The notes: generated by a model not told the origin, from the sequence alone. Shown: positions 7,890-17,118, counted from the stretch's first letter. The stretch is DNA of 64,000 bases from Veillonella sp. T11011-6 (GCF_002959755.1 NZ_PPCW01000005.1:243501-307500), one strand, 5' to 3'. A program made the numbers and translations.

Positions 7890-8388
7890 GTGCTTTACGG
7901 CGCTCTTTAAAGAAGTCTTTCATAATTTGGCTGCATTCATCACCAAGCACACCAGATGCTAGTTCTGGTTCATGATTCAAACCAGGATGAGAGAGCACAT
8001 TGAATAGTGATTCTACGGCGCCTCCTTTGTAATCACTTGCACCATATACAACACGGTCAATACGACTGTTAATAATGGCTCCAGCGCACATCGGACACGG
8101 CTCTATCGTAACATACAGGGTACAACCAGTCAACCGCCAGCGCTTGAGAACATCGCATGCTTCGCGGATGACGAGAACCTCTGCATGAGCCGTTGCATCA
8201 TGATCGAGTTCACGACGATTGTGGTGACGTGAAACGATAGTATTATCTTTTACGAGAATGGCACCGATAGGGATTTCCCCAAGTCTATAAGCCTTGCGTG
8301 CTTCTTCCATGGCTATGGCCATAAAATATTCGTCCCGTGTGCGTTCATCCATGTTTTCAATAGCGATAGGTGTAATGTCTTTTGTCAT
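7843..8388 (-). CDS. tadA: tRNA-specific adenosine deaminase TadA
   Basis: Zinc deaminase that makes inosine at the wobble position of tRNA-Arg(ACG). The 181-residue product has the HAE motif (His69, Glu71 as proton shuttle) and PCPMC (Cys98, Cys101), plus IPIGAILVKDN typical of TadA rather than guanine or cytosine deaminase. The ATG at 8388 is preferred over one two codons upstream because AGAGG is 7 bases away. The catalytic core ends near KERRKARR; the last residues and the TAG stop are encoded by the 5' half of tRNA-Ser. The homologous family is usually about 150-160 residues, so this C-terminal tail is an extension caused by the tRNA overlap. Confidence 0.93.
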   Translation of the reverse strand: MTKDITPIAIENMDERTRDEYFMAIAMEEARKAYRLGEIPIGAILVKDNTIVSRHHNRRELDHDATAHAEVLVIREACDVLKRWRLTGCTLYVTIEPCPMCAGAIINSRIDRVVYGASDYKGGAVESLFNVLSHPGLNHEPELASGVLGDECSQIMKDFFKERRKARRSTQEAEGSALEMR

Positions 8389-8472
8389 TGGCATACCTCT
8401 TCATGTATAATATCTTACATAAAGTCTATCATAGTGTATGCAGTTATGCGAATAGATTGTTTGGGGGAAATT

Positions 8473-9120
8473 ATGGACATTATTTGGTATATGTTTGATA
8501 TGATTGGCACCATTGCTTTTGCTGTATCTGGTGCACTCGTTGGGGTAGCCCGGAAGATGGATATATTTGGTATGACTGTCCTTGCACTGGCTACTGCCAT
8601 TGGTGGTGGTATTGTACGGGACGTGTTGCTCGGCTATTTTCCGCCGAATTCATTGCGAAATGTAGTGTATGTTACCGTTGTTTTAGTGGTAACTGTTATC
8701 GTGTTCTTGATTTATAACAGCCGATATCGCAAGCATGCGATGGGGCCTCGTAGTCGTGCTAGTTACTTGTTGGCCGATGCGTTAGGGTTAGCATCATTTA
8801 CCGTAACAGGTGCTTCTGCAGGTTTTAAACTCTATCCAGAGTTGCCTATCTTTATTGTGTTGCTCGGTACAATCACTGCTGTTGGTGGCGGTATTATCCG
8901 AGATATGTTGGCGCAACGCATTCCATCTGTTTTGAAAGAGGATGTATATGCATTGCCGAGTATTATTGGTGGTGTTGTGTACTATGTGATGGTCACATCT
9001 AGTTGGGATAGTATGGCTGTATATGGTGCTTTCACAGTGGTACTTGTTATCCGACTGCTAGCCATCAAGTACAATTGGAGTCTGCCAAAGGTAGGGAAAA
9101 CCAAGCCAGTTGCGAAATAA
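8473..9120 (+). CDS. TRIC-type (UPF0126) membrane cation channel protein
   Basis: 215-residue, roughly seven-helix membrane protein of the bacterial TRIC/UPF0126 (YadS/YicG) family, whose characterised homologues form trimeric K+-permeable channels. It shows the internal duplication of the family: AIGGGIVRDVLLG in the first half and AVGGGIIRDMLAQR in the second, each followed by a proline-containing stretch (FPPNSL, IPSVLKEDVYALPS). The ATG at 8473 follows GGGGGAA; upstream in-frame codons lack a good site. Function beyond the family is not evident from context. Confidence 0.85.
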   Translation: MDIIWYMFDMIGTIAFAVSGALVGVARKMDIFGMTVLALATAIGGGIVRDVLLGYFPPNSLRNVVYVTVVLVVTVIVFLIYNSRYRKHAMGPRSRASYLLADALGLASFTVTGASAGFKLYPELPIFIVLLGTITAVGGGIIRDMLAQRIPSVLKEDVYALPSIIGGVVYYVMVTSSWDSMAVYGAFTVVLVIRLLAIKYNWSLPKVGKTKPVAK

Positions 9121-9207
9121 TGGTCAAATGATATAATTATACTATTGAGCATATGAACATTTCATAAAAGTGTCAGAAAAAGAGAGTATGATAAAACAGT
9201 TCATTTT

Positions 9208-9226
9208 GCGAGTCGGGAGTACTCGC
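9208..9226 (+). other. Hairpin in the leader of the DUF4127 gene
   Basis: GCGAGT (9208-9213) pairs with ACTCGC (9221-9226) around a 7-base loop, ending about 22 bases before the start codon and just upstream of the GAAGGAG ribosome binding site. Confidence 0.4.
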
Positions 9227-9248
9227 TACACAGAAGGAGATTTGATTT

Positions 9249-11063
9249 ATGACGAATAAATGGTTGAAAGTAGCACTTATGGCTGCAGCTATCGCTACTG
9301 GCACATCTATTAAAATTGATGCGGAAACCGTGTTGTATGTACCTCAAGATGATCGCCCTGTAAGCTTACAATATACTGTAGATACAGCTCGCGAAGCAGG
9401 TATGACTATATTGACACCACCTCAAAATTTGATTTCTGGTAAGAATTACCAAGGTCAAGCAGATCAAATTATGGCTTGGGTTGAACAAAATGCAGGCCGT
9501 GCTGATGTGATGGTATTGAGCACAGACACTCTTATCTATGGTGGCCTTGTAGACTCTCGTAAACATAATATTCCACTTTCAACATTGGAAAGCCGTTTAA
9601 AACGTATTGAATCCTTAAAAGCTCGTAATAAAAACGTGCGTATTTATGGTTTTGGCACTGTAATGCGTTCTCCACGTGCTAGTGGGGGCGGCACTGAACC
9701 AGCTTATTATGCGGAATACGGTCCTACTATTTTCCAAATCGCAGCATTGCAAGATAAATTAGACTCTGGCTCTTTAACACAAGAGGAAACTCAAAAATTG
9801 ATGAGCCTACAAGCCTCTGTTCCTGTAGAATATTTACAAGACTGGTTTGACCGTCGCCAAAAGAACATGAAAATCAACAAAGAGTTGATCGATGAAACTC
9901 GTAGTGGCGTATTCGACTACTTTGCATTGGGCCATGATGATACATCTCAATTGTCCCAATCTGCATTAGAAAGTCGTTACTTAAGTAAATACTCCAAGGA
10001 TATTCCTGTTGAGAAATATGGTAGCTTCCCTGGTGCCGACCAACTTGGGCTCTTGTTGATGGCTCGTTCTCGTACAGATGAAAGTACAGAAAAACCTACA
10101 TTCTCTGTAATTTACCCACTCGGTGGTGGCGGTAAAACATTGCCAGGATACGAAGACCAAACGATTGATAAAACAATTGCTCAACACGTTGAGGCCGTAG
10201 GTGGCACTATGGTGACACAAGGTAAACCAACTGTGCTGTTAGCAGTAAATACACCACTTACTACAAGCACTGGTGAATCTGAAAGCTTCGAGAACTTCCC
10301 GATGATTTCTAATTCTACAAATGCTTTCGTAGATCGAATTCAACAAGCTGTTGATTCTGGTGTAAACGTAAGCATTGCTGATGTTGCTTATAATAATGGT
10401 GCGGACAATACATTAGTATCTGCTATGTACAAACGCGATATGTTATACAAAATCGGTGCGTACAATGGTTGGAATACAGCAAGTAACACGGTAGGCTACG
10501 CCATTGCGCAAGGGGTATTGCTCAAAACTATGAGCCCAGAAGGTCACCGTAAAATGTTGACTCAACAATACTTAGATAACTGGGCGTACCAAGCAAATAT
10601 CCGCAAAGATATTTACCGTATGCAAGACTCTATTCGTACAGATAATGTACGTTACTCTGGCGAGTTGAATGAACGTCTTGAAAGTTACTTAGGCGAACGT
10701 ATCCAAGACTTTGCTGAAAAATACCTTAAAGTCGACCCTCGTACCGTAAAAGCTACATTCCCTTGGGGCCGTCTATTCGAAACAGATATTACAATCTATG
10801 ATAAACCTGTAGTACCTCTTGAAAAAGAATTGCGCTTGAAACGTGAAGCAGAGGCAAAAGCTAAAGCTGAGGCAGAAGCTAAGGCTAAGGCTGCAGAAGC
10901 AGCTAAAGCAAATGGTCAAGCTGCGCCAGCACAACCTGCTCAACCAGCAAAGACAGCAGCTGCTCAAACTACAGCATCTGTAATTCCAGTAGTTAAACAA
11001 CCGGCTACAACATCTCAAGGTCCACGCCTTGTGCCAACACCTGCAGTTGTACCTGGTCAATAA
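9249..11063 (+). CDS. DUF4127 family secreted protein
   Basis: 604 residues. Residues 1-25 look like a signal peptide (KVALMAAAIATGTSI then DAETV). The body begins VLYVPQDDRPVSLQY, the hallmark of DUF4127, and continues with VMVLSTDTLIYGGLVDSR and GHDDTSQLS, motifs suggestive of a metal- or sugar-binding hydrolase-like fold, though the family has no established activity. From about residue 535 comes a low-complexity tail: Glu/Ala/Lys-rich helix, then Ala/Pro/Gln repeats (PAQPAQPAK) and a Pro-rich end. Such a tail could span or contact peptidoglycan; that is inference. A membrane acyltransferase gene follows 16 bases later, so the two may act together on an envelope polymer. Confidence 0.8.
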   Translation: MTNKWLKVALMAAAIATGTSIKIDAETVLYVPQDDRPVSLQYTVDTAREAGMTILTPPQNLISGKNYQGQADQIMAWVEQNAGRADVMVLSTDTLIYGGLVDSRKHNIPLSTLESRLKRIESLKARNKNVRIYGFGTVMRSPRASGGGTEPAYYAEYGPTIFQIAALQDKLDSGSLTQEETQKLMSLQASVPVEYLQDWFDRRQKNMKINKELIDETRSGVFDYFALGHDDTSQLSQSALESRYLSKYSKDIPVEKYGSFPGADQLGLLLMARSRTDESTEKPTFSVIYPLGGGGKTLPGYEDQTIDKTIAQHVEAVGGTMVTQGKPTVLLAVNTPLTTSTGESESFENFPMISNSTNAFVDRIQQAVDSGVNVSIADVAYNNGADNTLVSAMYKRDMLYKIGAYNGWNTASNTVGYAIAQGVLLKTMSPEGHRKMLTQQYLDNWAYQANIRKDIYRMQDSIRTDNVRYSGELNERLESYLGERIQDFAEKYLKVDPRTVKATFPWGRLFETDITIYDKPVVPLEKELRLKREAEAKAKAEAEAKAKAAEAAKANGQAAPAQPAQPAKTAAAQTTASVIPVVKQPATTSQGPRLVPTPAVVPGQ

Positions 11064-11079
11064 TGAATAGGGAATGGCT

Positions 11080-12195
11080 ATGAAAAAAGCATTTTTACCG
11101 GAAATTACTTATATGCGTGGCCTCTGTATGCTCGGTGTTATCGGCATTCATGTAGGTTCCTACGCATTGCAAAACCCTTTTGTAAATTTGGAACTCATTA
11201 GCGTCTTAGAAATTCTATCGCGCTTTGGGGTGCCTGCATTTTTCTTCCTCTCTGCATTTGGATTGTTCTACCATACATCTGTAGAGGGACCATTCTCATA
11301 TAAGGAATTTATGCACCGCCGTATTCAGGTGGTGCTATTTCCATATATTACGTGGTCCATATTTTATTTGCTCTATACGGGACTGACGGCGCATAATCTA
11401 GGTAATTTACATCCTGGACCATTGGCTGTAAATCTGTTATTTGGTACGTCTATGTATCATTTATACTTTATGGTTATCTTGCTGTGGTTCTACGTGATGA
11501 TGCCGCTATGGCGTGCTATGGTGAAAGTCATCTTAAAACGCCCTGTATTTTGGATGGTTCTATTATTTATCATCCAAGTGGGCATCGATTATGTATCATC
11601 TTACATGCTCGGCCGTTGGGTAACAGAACATCTTAGTAATAATCCTGTGTTGAAATATCTATTTGATATGAGACTTAACTATTGGGTCATCCATTATGTG
11701 TGGATATTCCTGTTGGGGGCTGTATGTGCTGAGCGCTATGAAACGGTATGCGAATACATGTGGCGCTATCGTTACTTATTAGGAATTAGTGCGGTAGGCT
11801 CTATTTTGTTGATGCTTGGATCCTACTACTATGTCATGGACGTATGGCATTATACAGTGCTTGAAGCAATTTATACAGTTCATCAAATGAGCCCAATGGG
11901 TGTCCTCTATACTGGACTAGGAACACTATTTAGCCTATTCTTATTCCAAACCGTACCAATGAATGCGACCATGGAATCTATTTGGTCAGAAATAGGGGAT
12001 AAGTCCTACGGTATTTATTTATCACATCCATTCTGGTTGTTAATCATCTCTGGCGTGATGGCTAAATATAATCTTTTGTATACCGTGGTCAATGTGCTTG
12101 CTATGTATGTGATGGCGCTAGGACTGTCCTATTTGACTACAGTCGCTCTAAATTATGTGCCTAAACCATTACGTAAATTTATATTGGGACACTGA
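11080..12195 (+). CDS. Membrane acyltransferase (acyltransferase 3 family)
   Basis: 371-residue polytopic protein of the acyltransferase-3 family (PF01757), which transfers acetyl or other acyl groups to surface polysaccharides, peptidoglycan or lipids. The N-terminal EITYMRGLCMLGVIGIHVGSYA carries the conserved Arg and His (R-x7-10-H) expected for catalysis, and about ten hydrophobic segments follow. The ATG at 11080 is favoured by AGGGA about 7 bases upstream; an ATG two codons earlier is possible. Placement after the DUF4127 gene suggests co-transcription. Acceptor unknown. Confidence 0.82.
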   Translation: MKKAFLPEITYMRGLCMLGVIGIHVGSYALQNPFVNLELISVLEILSRFGVPAFFFLSAFGLFYHTSVEGPFSYKEFMHRRIQVVLFPYITWSIFYLLYTGLTAHNLGNLHPGPLAVNLLFGTSMYHLYFMVILLWFYVMMPLWRAMVKVILKRPVFWMVLLFIIQVGIDYVSSYMLGRWVTEHLSNNPVLKYLFDMRLNYWVIHYVWIFLLGAVCAERYETVCEYMWRYRYLLGISAVGSILLMLGSYYYVMDVWHYTVLEAIYTVHQMSPMGVLYTGLGTLFSLFLFQTVPMNATMESIWSEIGDKSYGIYLSHPFWLLIISGVMAKYNLLYTVVNVLAMYVMALGLSYLTTVALNYVPKPLRKFILGH

Positions 12196-12276
12196 TTTGT
12201 ACAAGACTTTCAGTTTGAACTAAGCACGTATTACTTGACCGTATTGTTTTAGAGTAAATTATATAATTAAAAATAC

Positions 12277-12324
12277 ATCCGCTAGGATATAGTTTTTAAC
12301 TATGGTATCCTAGCGGATTTTTGT
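12277..12324 (+). terminator. Rho-independent terminator
   Basis: Arms ATCCGCTAGGATA and TATCCTAGCGGAT pair around an AT-rich loop and run into TTTTTG, 80 bases after the acyltransferase stop. Confidence 0.8.
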
Positions 12325-12377
12325 ATATCTAATTTATATCTTTCACAAAGTAAAGTGTGAAAATTTGAAAGTAATTG

Positions 12378-12386
12378 TGATATAAT
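12378..12386 (+). promoter_or_regulatory. Extended -10 promoter of the dat-met operon
   Basis: TGATATAAT is an extended -10 with a weak -35 (TGAAAA, 12358-12363). The core TTGTGATATAAT also occurs before rph and before the MATE gene. Confidence 0.5.
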
Positions 12387-12442
12387 AAGTCCATGATGAT
12401 TACTACTTGATAGAGTAACGATATAGAAAAAGAGGTGCTCCT

Positions 12443-13300
12443 ATGCAAGAATTAACATATTTTAATGGCGAGTTCGTTGAACCAGGTGCCAAAGTTATCA
12501 GTATTGATGACCGTGGTTATTTATTTGGTGACTCTGTATACGAAGTGGTACGTGTCGTAAAAGGCCGTTGCTTCGCATTGTCTTATCATCAAGATCGCTT
12601 GTATCGTTCTATGCGTGAAATGGATATTCCGGTAAAAATGACCCCAGATGATTTAACAGAATTGCACGAAATTTTAATCGAGCAAAGTGAAATCAAAGAG
12701 GGCTATATTTATTTGCAAATCTCTCGTGGCGTAGCGCCACGCCATCATGCATACGATCGTTCTAAACTAGAACCACAAATGCTCATGTCTATCCGCAATT
12801 TGGATATGGATGAGGTTAATAAATTGGGTGAAGGTGTAAAAGCGATTGCATTACCTGATGAGCGTTGGGACCATGTAGATGTTAAGACTACTAACTTGAT
12901 TCCGAATATCTTGGCACAAACTAAAGCGGAGAAAAAATTTGCTTATACTGCCATGTTGTTCCGTGATGGCGTTTGTACAGAAGGTGCAACATCTAATGTA
13001 TTTGCTGTCAAAGATGGTATCTTGTATACGCATCCAGCAGATAATCATATCTTAAAAGGTATTACGCGCCAAATGATTTTGACCCGCGTAGCACCATCTC
13101 TAGGTATTACTCTCATCGAAAAAAAATTCGACCGCGCCTTTGTAGATGATGCGGACGAATTATTCTTTACCGATACAATTGGTGGTGTCATCCCAATTAC
13201 TAAGCTAGACAGAAATCCAGTATCCGGTGGTAAACCAGGTGCTATTACACTTCGTCTACGCGAAGCACTAGAAAAATTGATGGAAGAAGGTTTGCCTTAA
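12443..13300 (+). CDS. dat: D-amino-acid (D-alanine) aminotransferase
   Basis: PLP-dependent class IV aminotransferase of 285 residues. It resembles Bacillus D-amino-acid transaminase closely: IDDRGYLFGDSVYEVVRV at the N-terminus, LQISRGVAPRHHAY, the catalytic Lys148 in HVDVKTTNLIPN, and Glu180 in CTEGATSNVF, which contacts the PLP pyridine nitrogen. The enzyme moves amino groups between D-amino acids and 2-oxo acids, supplying D-glutamate/D-alanine or degrading D-amino acids. metN begins 55 bases downstream with no terminator between, so the enzyme may process D-methionine imported by MetNIQ (inference). Confidence 0.9.
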   Translation: MQELTYFNGEFVEPGAKVISIDDRGYLFGDSVYEVVRVVKGRCFALSYHQDRLYRSMREMDIPVKMTPDDLTELHEILIEQSEIKEGYIYLQISRGVAPRHHAYDRSKLEPQMLMSIRNLDMDEVNKLGEGVKAIALPDERWDHVDVKTTNLIPNILAQTKAEKKFAYTAMLFRDGVCTEGATSNVFAVKDGILYTHPADNHILKGITRQMILTRVAPSLGITLIEKKFDRAFVDDADELFFTDTIGGVIPITKLDRNPVSGGKPGAITLRLREALEKLMEEGLP

Positions 13301-13355
13301 TAGGTCATCTACTTTCATTACATGGTAAACTTTTACCTTAAGAAAGGACATTATT

Positions 13356-14402
13356 TTGATTCAATTACAACACATTAGTAAAGTCTATGAAGGCGCTACT
13401 CGTGTGGAAGCCTTAAAAGATATTAACCTTGAAGTTAAAGAAGGCGAAATCTTTGGCATTATCGGTCAATCTGGTGCCGGTAAATCCACATTGATTCGAT
13501 GCATCAACATGCTCGAAGCGCCTACATCTGGCTCTGTTATCGTTAATGGTACAGATTTAACAACACTTAGCAAATCCGCTTTGCGTAAAGCACGCAAAGA
13601 TATTGGTATGATTTTCCAACATTTTAACCTTTTGTCCTCTCGTACAGTGTATGACAATGTGGCATTCCCGTTGGAATTACAAGGCTTGAGCAAATCTGAA
13701 ATCAAGGAACGCATTACGCCAATCCTTGATATCGTAGGCCTTACTGAACGTATGAACAACTATCCATCCCAATTGTCTGGTGGTCAAAAACAACGTGTGG
13801 GTATTGCTCGTGCCTTAGCGTCTAATCCAAAGGTTCTTCTTTGTGATGAAGCTACATCTGCTCTGGATCCGCAAACAACAGAATCCATTTTGAAATTGTT
13901 GAAAGATATCAATGAAAAAATGGGCCTTACTATCGTTCTCATCACTCATGAAATGCACGTAATCCGTGAAATTTGTGATCGTGTAGCGGTTATCGAAGGC
14001 GGTATAATCCTCGAGGAAGGTAGCACTGTTGAAGTATTTACACATCCTCGTGAAAATACTACAAAAGAATTCATCAGCTCTGTAGTAAGTGATAACTTAC
14101 CTCCAGAAGCGTTAGAACATTTGGAATTGCATGATCAATGGATTGCAGGTACAGCTCCATTAGTACGCCTTAAATTCACAGGCCAATCTACGGATGAACC
14201 TGTAGTGGCAGGTCTCGTACGACGCTTTAACCTCGATGTAAGTATCCTCTTTGGTGGCATCGACTATATCCAAAATACATGCGTTGGTCGTCTTATCGTT
14301 ATCTTGAATGGTGACCCTGAAAATGCGCAAGAGGGCTTAGACTACATCAAAACATTACCAATTGAAAGCGAGGTGATCGGTTATGTCAGAGCAAATAATT
14401 AA
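13356..14402 (+). CDS. metN: Methionine ABC transporter ATP-binding protein MetN
   Basis: 348-residue ATPase of the MetNIQ importer. It has Walker A GQSGAGKST, Q-loop, signature LSGGQKQR, Walker B VLLCDEATSALD and the H-loop ITHEM. The C-terminal 100 residues form the NIL/ACT-like regulatory domain (from about residue 265, VRLKFTGQSTDEPVVAGL), which binds methionine and mediates trans-inhibition in this family. Translation appears to start at TTG (13356), as AAGGA lies 8 bases upstream and the family N-terminus MIxLxxIsKxY begins there. Its last 20 bases overlap metI. Confidence 0.95.
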   Translation: MIQLQHISKVYEGATRVEALKDINLEVKEGEIFGIIGQSGAGKSTLIRCINMLEAPTSGSVIVNGTDLTTLSKSALRKARKDIGMIFQHFNLLSSRTVYDNVAFPLELQGLSKSEIKERITPILDIVGLTERMNNYPSQLSGGQKQRVGIARALASNPKVLLCDEATSALDPQTTESILKLLKDINEKMGLTIVLITHEMHVIREICDRVAVIEGGIILEEGSTVEVFTHPRENTTKEFISSVVSDNLPPEALEHLELHDQWIAGTAPLVRLKFTGQSTDEPVVAGLVRRFNLDVSILFGGIDYIQNTCVGRLIVILNGDPENAQEGLDYIKTLPIESEVIGYVRANN

Positions 14403-15036
14403 TCTTCTCATAACTGGTACCCTTGATACATTGCAAATGACTATTATCTCTACTGTCATGGCTATGTTACTTGGTATTCCTCTCGGTGTTGTTTTGGTAG
14501 TAACATCTAAGGGTCATATTTTAGAAAATGTAGCACTTAACAAAGTGTTAGGTGCTGTTGTCAATGCAACACGTTCTATCCCATTCATCATCTTGATGGT
14601 TGCTATCATTCCATTCACTCGTATGGTGGCTGGCACATCTATTGGTACAACTGCAGCTTGTGTACCTTTAACAATTGCAGCAATACCATTCTTAGCGCGC
14701 CTTGTAGAAACATCTATTAAAGATATTAACTTTGGTGTTATTGAGGCGGCTCAATCTATGGGTGCAAGCCCACTCCAAATTATTTGGAAAGTTTTATTAC
14801 CTGAAGCATTGCCTACGATTATCGACAATGTAACGGTTCTTATCGTTAACCTCATCAGTTACTCTGCAATGGCAGGTGCAATCGGCGGCGGTGGCCTTGG
14901 TGATATTGCTATCCGCTATGGTTACCAACGTTTCCAAGCTGATGTTATGATTGCTACCATTATCATCTTGATTATTTTGGTACAATTAGTCCAAATGATT
15001 GGCGATGCTTGGTCTAAAGCGATGAATAAGAAATAG
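14383..15036 (+). CDS. metI: Methionine ABC transporter permease MetI
   Basis: 217-residue permease with about five membrane helices and the MetI/BPD-type motif EAAQSMGASPLQIIWKVLLPEALP, the coupling helix that contacts MetN. It starts inside the end of metN (20-base overlap), which ensures coupled translation. The cognate lipoprotein gene metQ is at 0.75-1.57 kb on the other strand rather than in this operon. The yerC-like regulator gene follows 9 bases later. Confidence 0.95.
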   Translation: MSEQIINLLITGTLDTLQMTIISTVMAMLLGIPLGVVLVVTSKGHILENVALNKVLGAVVNATRSIPFIILMVAIIPFTRMVAGTSIGTTAACVPLTIAAIPFLARLVETSIKDINFGVIEAAQSMGASPLQIIWKVLLPEALPTIIDNVTVLIVNLISYSAMAGAIGGGGLGDIAIRYGYQRFQADVMIATIIILIILVQLVQMIGDAWSKAMNKK

Positions 15037-15045
15037 GAGGCTCCT

Positions 15046-15342
15046 ATGAGTATCAATGAAAAATTGAGAAGTTCTCAAAATGATGAGTTGTTCACCGCTA
15101 TTTTAACTCTTGAAAATACAGAGGAATGCTATGCATTCTTTGAGGATATCTGTACGATTAATGAATTGAAGGCTTTGTCTCAACGCTTACAAGTAGCAAA
15201 AATGCTACGCGCCGGTGATAGCTACGAAAAAATTGTAGAAGAAACAGGTGCGAGCACGGCTACTATTAGTCGTGTCAAACGATGCTTAGTCTATGGTGCT
15301 GATGGATACACATTAGCTTTAGATCGTCTAGGTGCAAAATAA
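15046..15342 (+). CDS. YerC/TrpR-related DNA-binding protein
   Basis: 98-residue protein of the YerC/YecD family, related to the Trp repressor. The C-terminal half contains a clear helix-turn-helix: LKALSQRLQVAKMLRAGDSYEKIVEETGASTATISRVKRCL. AGGAGG is 5 bases before the ATG. Nine bases after metI, it is almost certainly in the same transcript. YerC-type regulators lack the Trp-binding pocket of TrpR in general; the ligand here is unknown. It may regulate the dat-met operon or aromatic amino-acid genes elsewhere. Confidence 0.87.
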   Translation: MSINEKLRSSQNDELFTAILTLENTEECYAFFEDICTINELKALSQRLQVAKMLRAGDSYEKIVEETGASTATISRVKRCLVYGADGYTLALDRLGAK

Positions 15343-15352
15343 AATAAACTAG

Positions 15353-15388
15353 CATGACAACGGTGGCCTTTTGGCGACCGTTGATGTG
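15353..15388 (+). other. Extended hairpin between yerC and the TauE/SafE gene
   Basis: CAACGGT pairs with ACCGTTG, and the stem can extend outward through TAGCA/TGCTA. The stem lacks a following T tract, so it may be a processing or attenuation element rather than a plain terminator. Confidence 0.45.
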
Positions 15389-15407
15389 CTATCTGTAGGA
15401 GGTTTAT

Positions 15408-16202
15408 ATGGAGTGGCTTATTGAGGTAACAGGTTTACCATTTGATATCCTAATTCTCGTTTTGCTCGCTGTAGCAGGTGCTTTTGCCGGCTTTGTAGAC
15501 TCCATTGTGGGTGGTGGGGGCCTAATCTCTGTTCCTGCTATGCTATTAACCAACCTTCCGCCGAGTATGGCTTTGGGCAGTAATAAATTATCCAGTATTT
15601 TTGGTGCTGGCAGTGCATCTATTACGTTCTTGCGAAATCATATGGTTGATTTTTCTCTAGTTCGTAAATTACTACCCTTTACATTTATAGGATCCATGCT
15701 TGGTACCTTAGCAGTTGTATCGTTGCCACCTTTATATGTAAAGCCTATTATTATAGTCCTACTCGTTTGTGTCACACTTTTTGTGGTGTTTAAAAAGGAT
15801 TGGGGCGAAATAAACCGTACCTCAGCAGTAGCAGGAAAAGCATTGTATATTTGCATGGCTTTTGCTCTTGGTATTGGTGTTTATGATGGTTTTATTGGAC
15901 CTGGTACAGGTACGTTTTTGATTATGGGCTTTATTTTTACTGGATTTGACTTTTTGCATGCATCTGCGAATGCAAAAATATTGAATTTTACTAGTAATTT
16001 AGCATCCTTACTTGTGTTCTTATATTTAGGGCACGTTAATATTAAATACGGCCTTGCTACAGGGGCCGGTCAAATTATAGGTGCTTATTTAGGATCTCAT
16101 TTAGCCATTGCTAAGGGCTCCTCATTAGTACGTGTTGTGTTCTTGTCGGTAACGACAGTGATGTTGTTGAAATTAGTGTATGACTATATTTCGACATTGT
16201 AG
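15408..16202 (+). CDS. TSUP (TauE/SafE) family permease
   Basis: 264-residue membrane protein with about eight helices and the two family repeats: GFVDSIVGGGGLISVPAML near the N-terminus and GVYDGFIGPGTGTFLIMGF in the second half. TSUP proteins move sulfite, sulfonates or other small organic anions across the inner membrane; the substrate cannot be read from the sequence. AGGAGG precedes the ATG. The SDR oxidoreductase gene follows within 11 bases, so substrate uptake or export may be coupled to a redox step (inference). Confidence 0.88.
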   Translation: MEWLIEVTGLPFDILILVLLAVAGAFAGFVDSIVGGGGLISVPAMLLTNLPPSMALGSNKLSSIFGAGSASITFLRNHMVDFSLVRKLLPFTFIGSMLGTLAVVSLPPLYVKPIIIVLLVCVTLFVVFKKDWGEINRTSAVAGKALYICMAFALGIGVYDGFIGPGTGTFLIMGFIFTGFDFLHASANAKILNFTSNLASLLVFLYLGHVNIKYGLATGAGQIIGAYLGSHLAIAKGSSLVRVVFLSVTTVMLLKLVYDYISTL

Positions 16203-16213
16203 GAGGGCAAGGT

Positions 16214-16981
16214 ATGCCTCATAAAAGTGATGTACAAGTGGCATTGATTAGTGGTGGCACATCGGGAATCGGATTTGCTACGGCAAAATTGCTTCTTAAA
16301 GAAGGTTGGTGCGTTGTCATCAATGGTCGTGATGAAAAGTCAGGACAAAAGGCTAAGATGAAATTGCGCCGCTATTCTTCAAGGGTGCAGTACGTTCAAG
16401 GTGATGTATCCAAGATTGAAGATTGTCAGCGTATTGTAAAAGAAACAGTCAAATTATTTGGTGGCGTATCTGCTCTCGTAACAGCAGCAGGCTACTATGA
16501 AGAAGAATTGCTATCTGATGTAACAGAGGCTGCCTTTGATGAAATGTTTGGCACCAATGTAAAGGGGACGGTCTTCTTGTGCCAAGCCGCATTACCGTAT
16601 TTGCGCTCTACAAAGGGCAGTATTGTAACAGTAGCCAGTGATGCGGGCTTGCAAGGTAATGTAGCTTGTTCTGTATACGGCGCTTCAAAAGGTGCGGTAG
16701 TGAGTTTTACGAAATCACTATCCCTTGAAATGGCACCACATAATGTGCGCGTTAACTGTGTTTGTCCTGGTGATGTGGATACCTCTTTAGTAGATAAACA
16801 AATTGCAAATGCTCAGCAAGATGCAGAGGCTGCTAAGGCTGAAATGGGCCAACATTATCCCTTGGGACGCATTGGTCAACCTCATGAAATTGGAGAGGTT
16901 ATTGTATTTTTATTGAGCAATAAAGCTTCCTTTGTAACGGGGGCAGCATGGACTATCGATGGTGGTCTCACTAGTTGGTAA
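16214..16981 (+). CDS. Short-chain dehydrogenase/reductase (SDR)
   Basis: 255-residue classical SDR. The cofactor motif is ALISGGTSGIGFA (TGxxxGxG-like, with Ser instead of the first Thr), then VTAAGYYE at the NNAG position, catalytic Ser in IVTVASDAG, and the YGASKGA motif supplying Tyr and Lys. The C-terminus ends FVTGAAWTIDGGLTSW, typical of FabG/glucose-dehydrogenase-like enzymes. It reduces or oxidises a carbonyl with NAD(P)H; substrate unknown. It follows the TSUP permease by 11 bases, likely as one operon. Confidence 0.88.
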   Translation: MPHKSDVQVALISGGTSGIGFATAKLLLKEGWCVVINGRDEKSGQKAKMKLRRYSSRVQYVQGDVSKIEDCQRIVKETVKLFGGVSALVTAAGYYEEELLSDVTEAAFDEMFGTNVKGTVFLCQAALPYLRSTKGSIVTVASDAGLQGNVACSVYGASKGAVVSFTKSLSLEMAPHNVRVNCVCPGDVDTSLVDKQIANAQQDAEAAKAEMGQHYPLGRIGQPHEIGEVIVFLLSNKASFVTGAAWTIDGGLTSW

Positions 16982-17041
16982 GATAGAAAATATTGGAAGT
17001 TATTTTATTTTTTAAATCTATAGATAATTAGAAAAATTCAT

Positions 17042-17069
17042 TTCACTTCTAGCAATAGAATGGTATAAT
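17042..17069 (+). promoter_or_regulatory. Promoter of the amphipathic-repeat protein gene
   Basis: TTCACT (17042-17047) is followed after 16 bases by TATAAT (17064-17069) with a TGG extension. The start codon is 50 bases downstream. Confidence 0.5.
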
Positions 17070-17118
17070 AATACTAATAATATGACCTATAGTTGGTTCA
17101 CAACAAAGGAGAATACTT

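Noticed and set aside
9366..11060. Minus-strand open frames within the DUF4127 gene
   Set aside because: Antisense of a well-supported gene; the Cys/Leu/Ser-rich one at the end mirrors the Ala/Lys/Glu tail.
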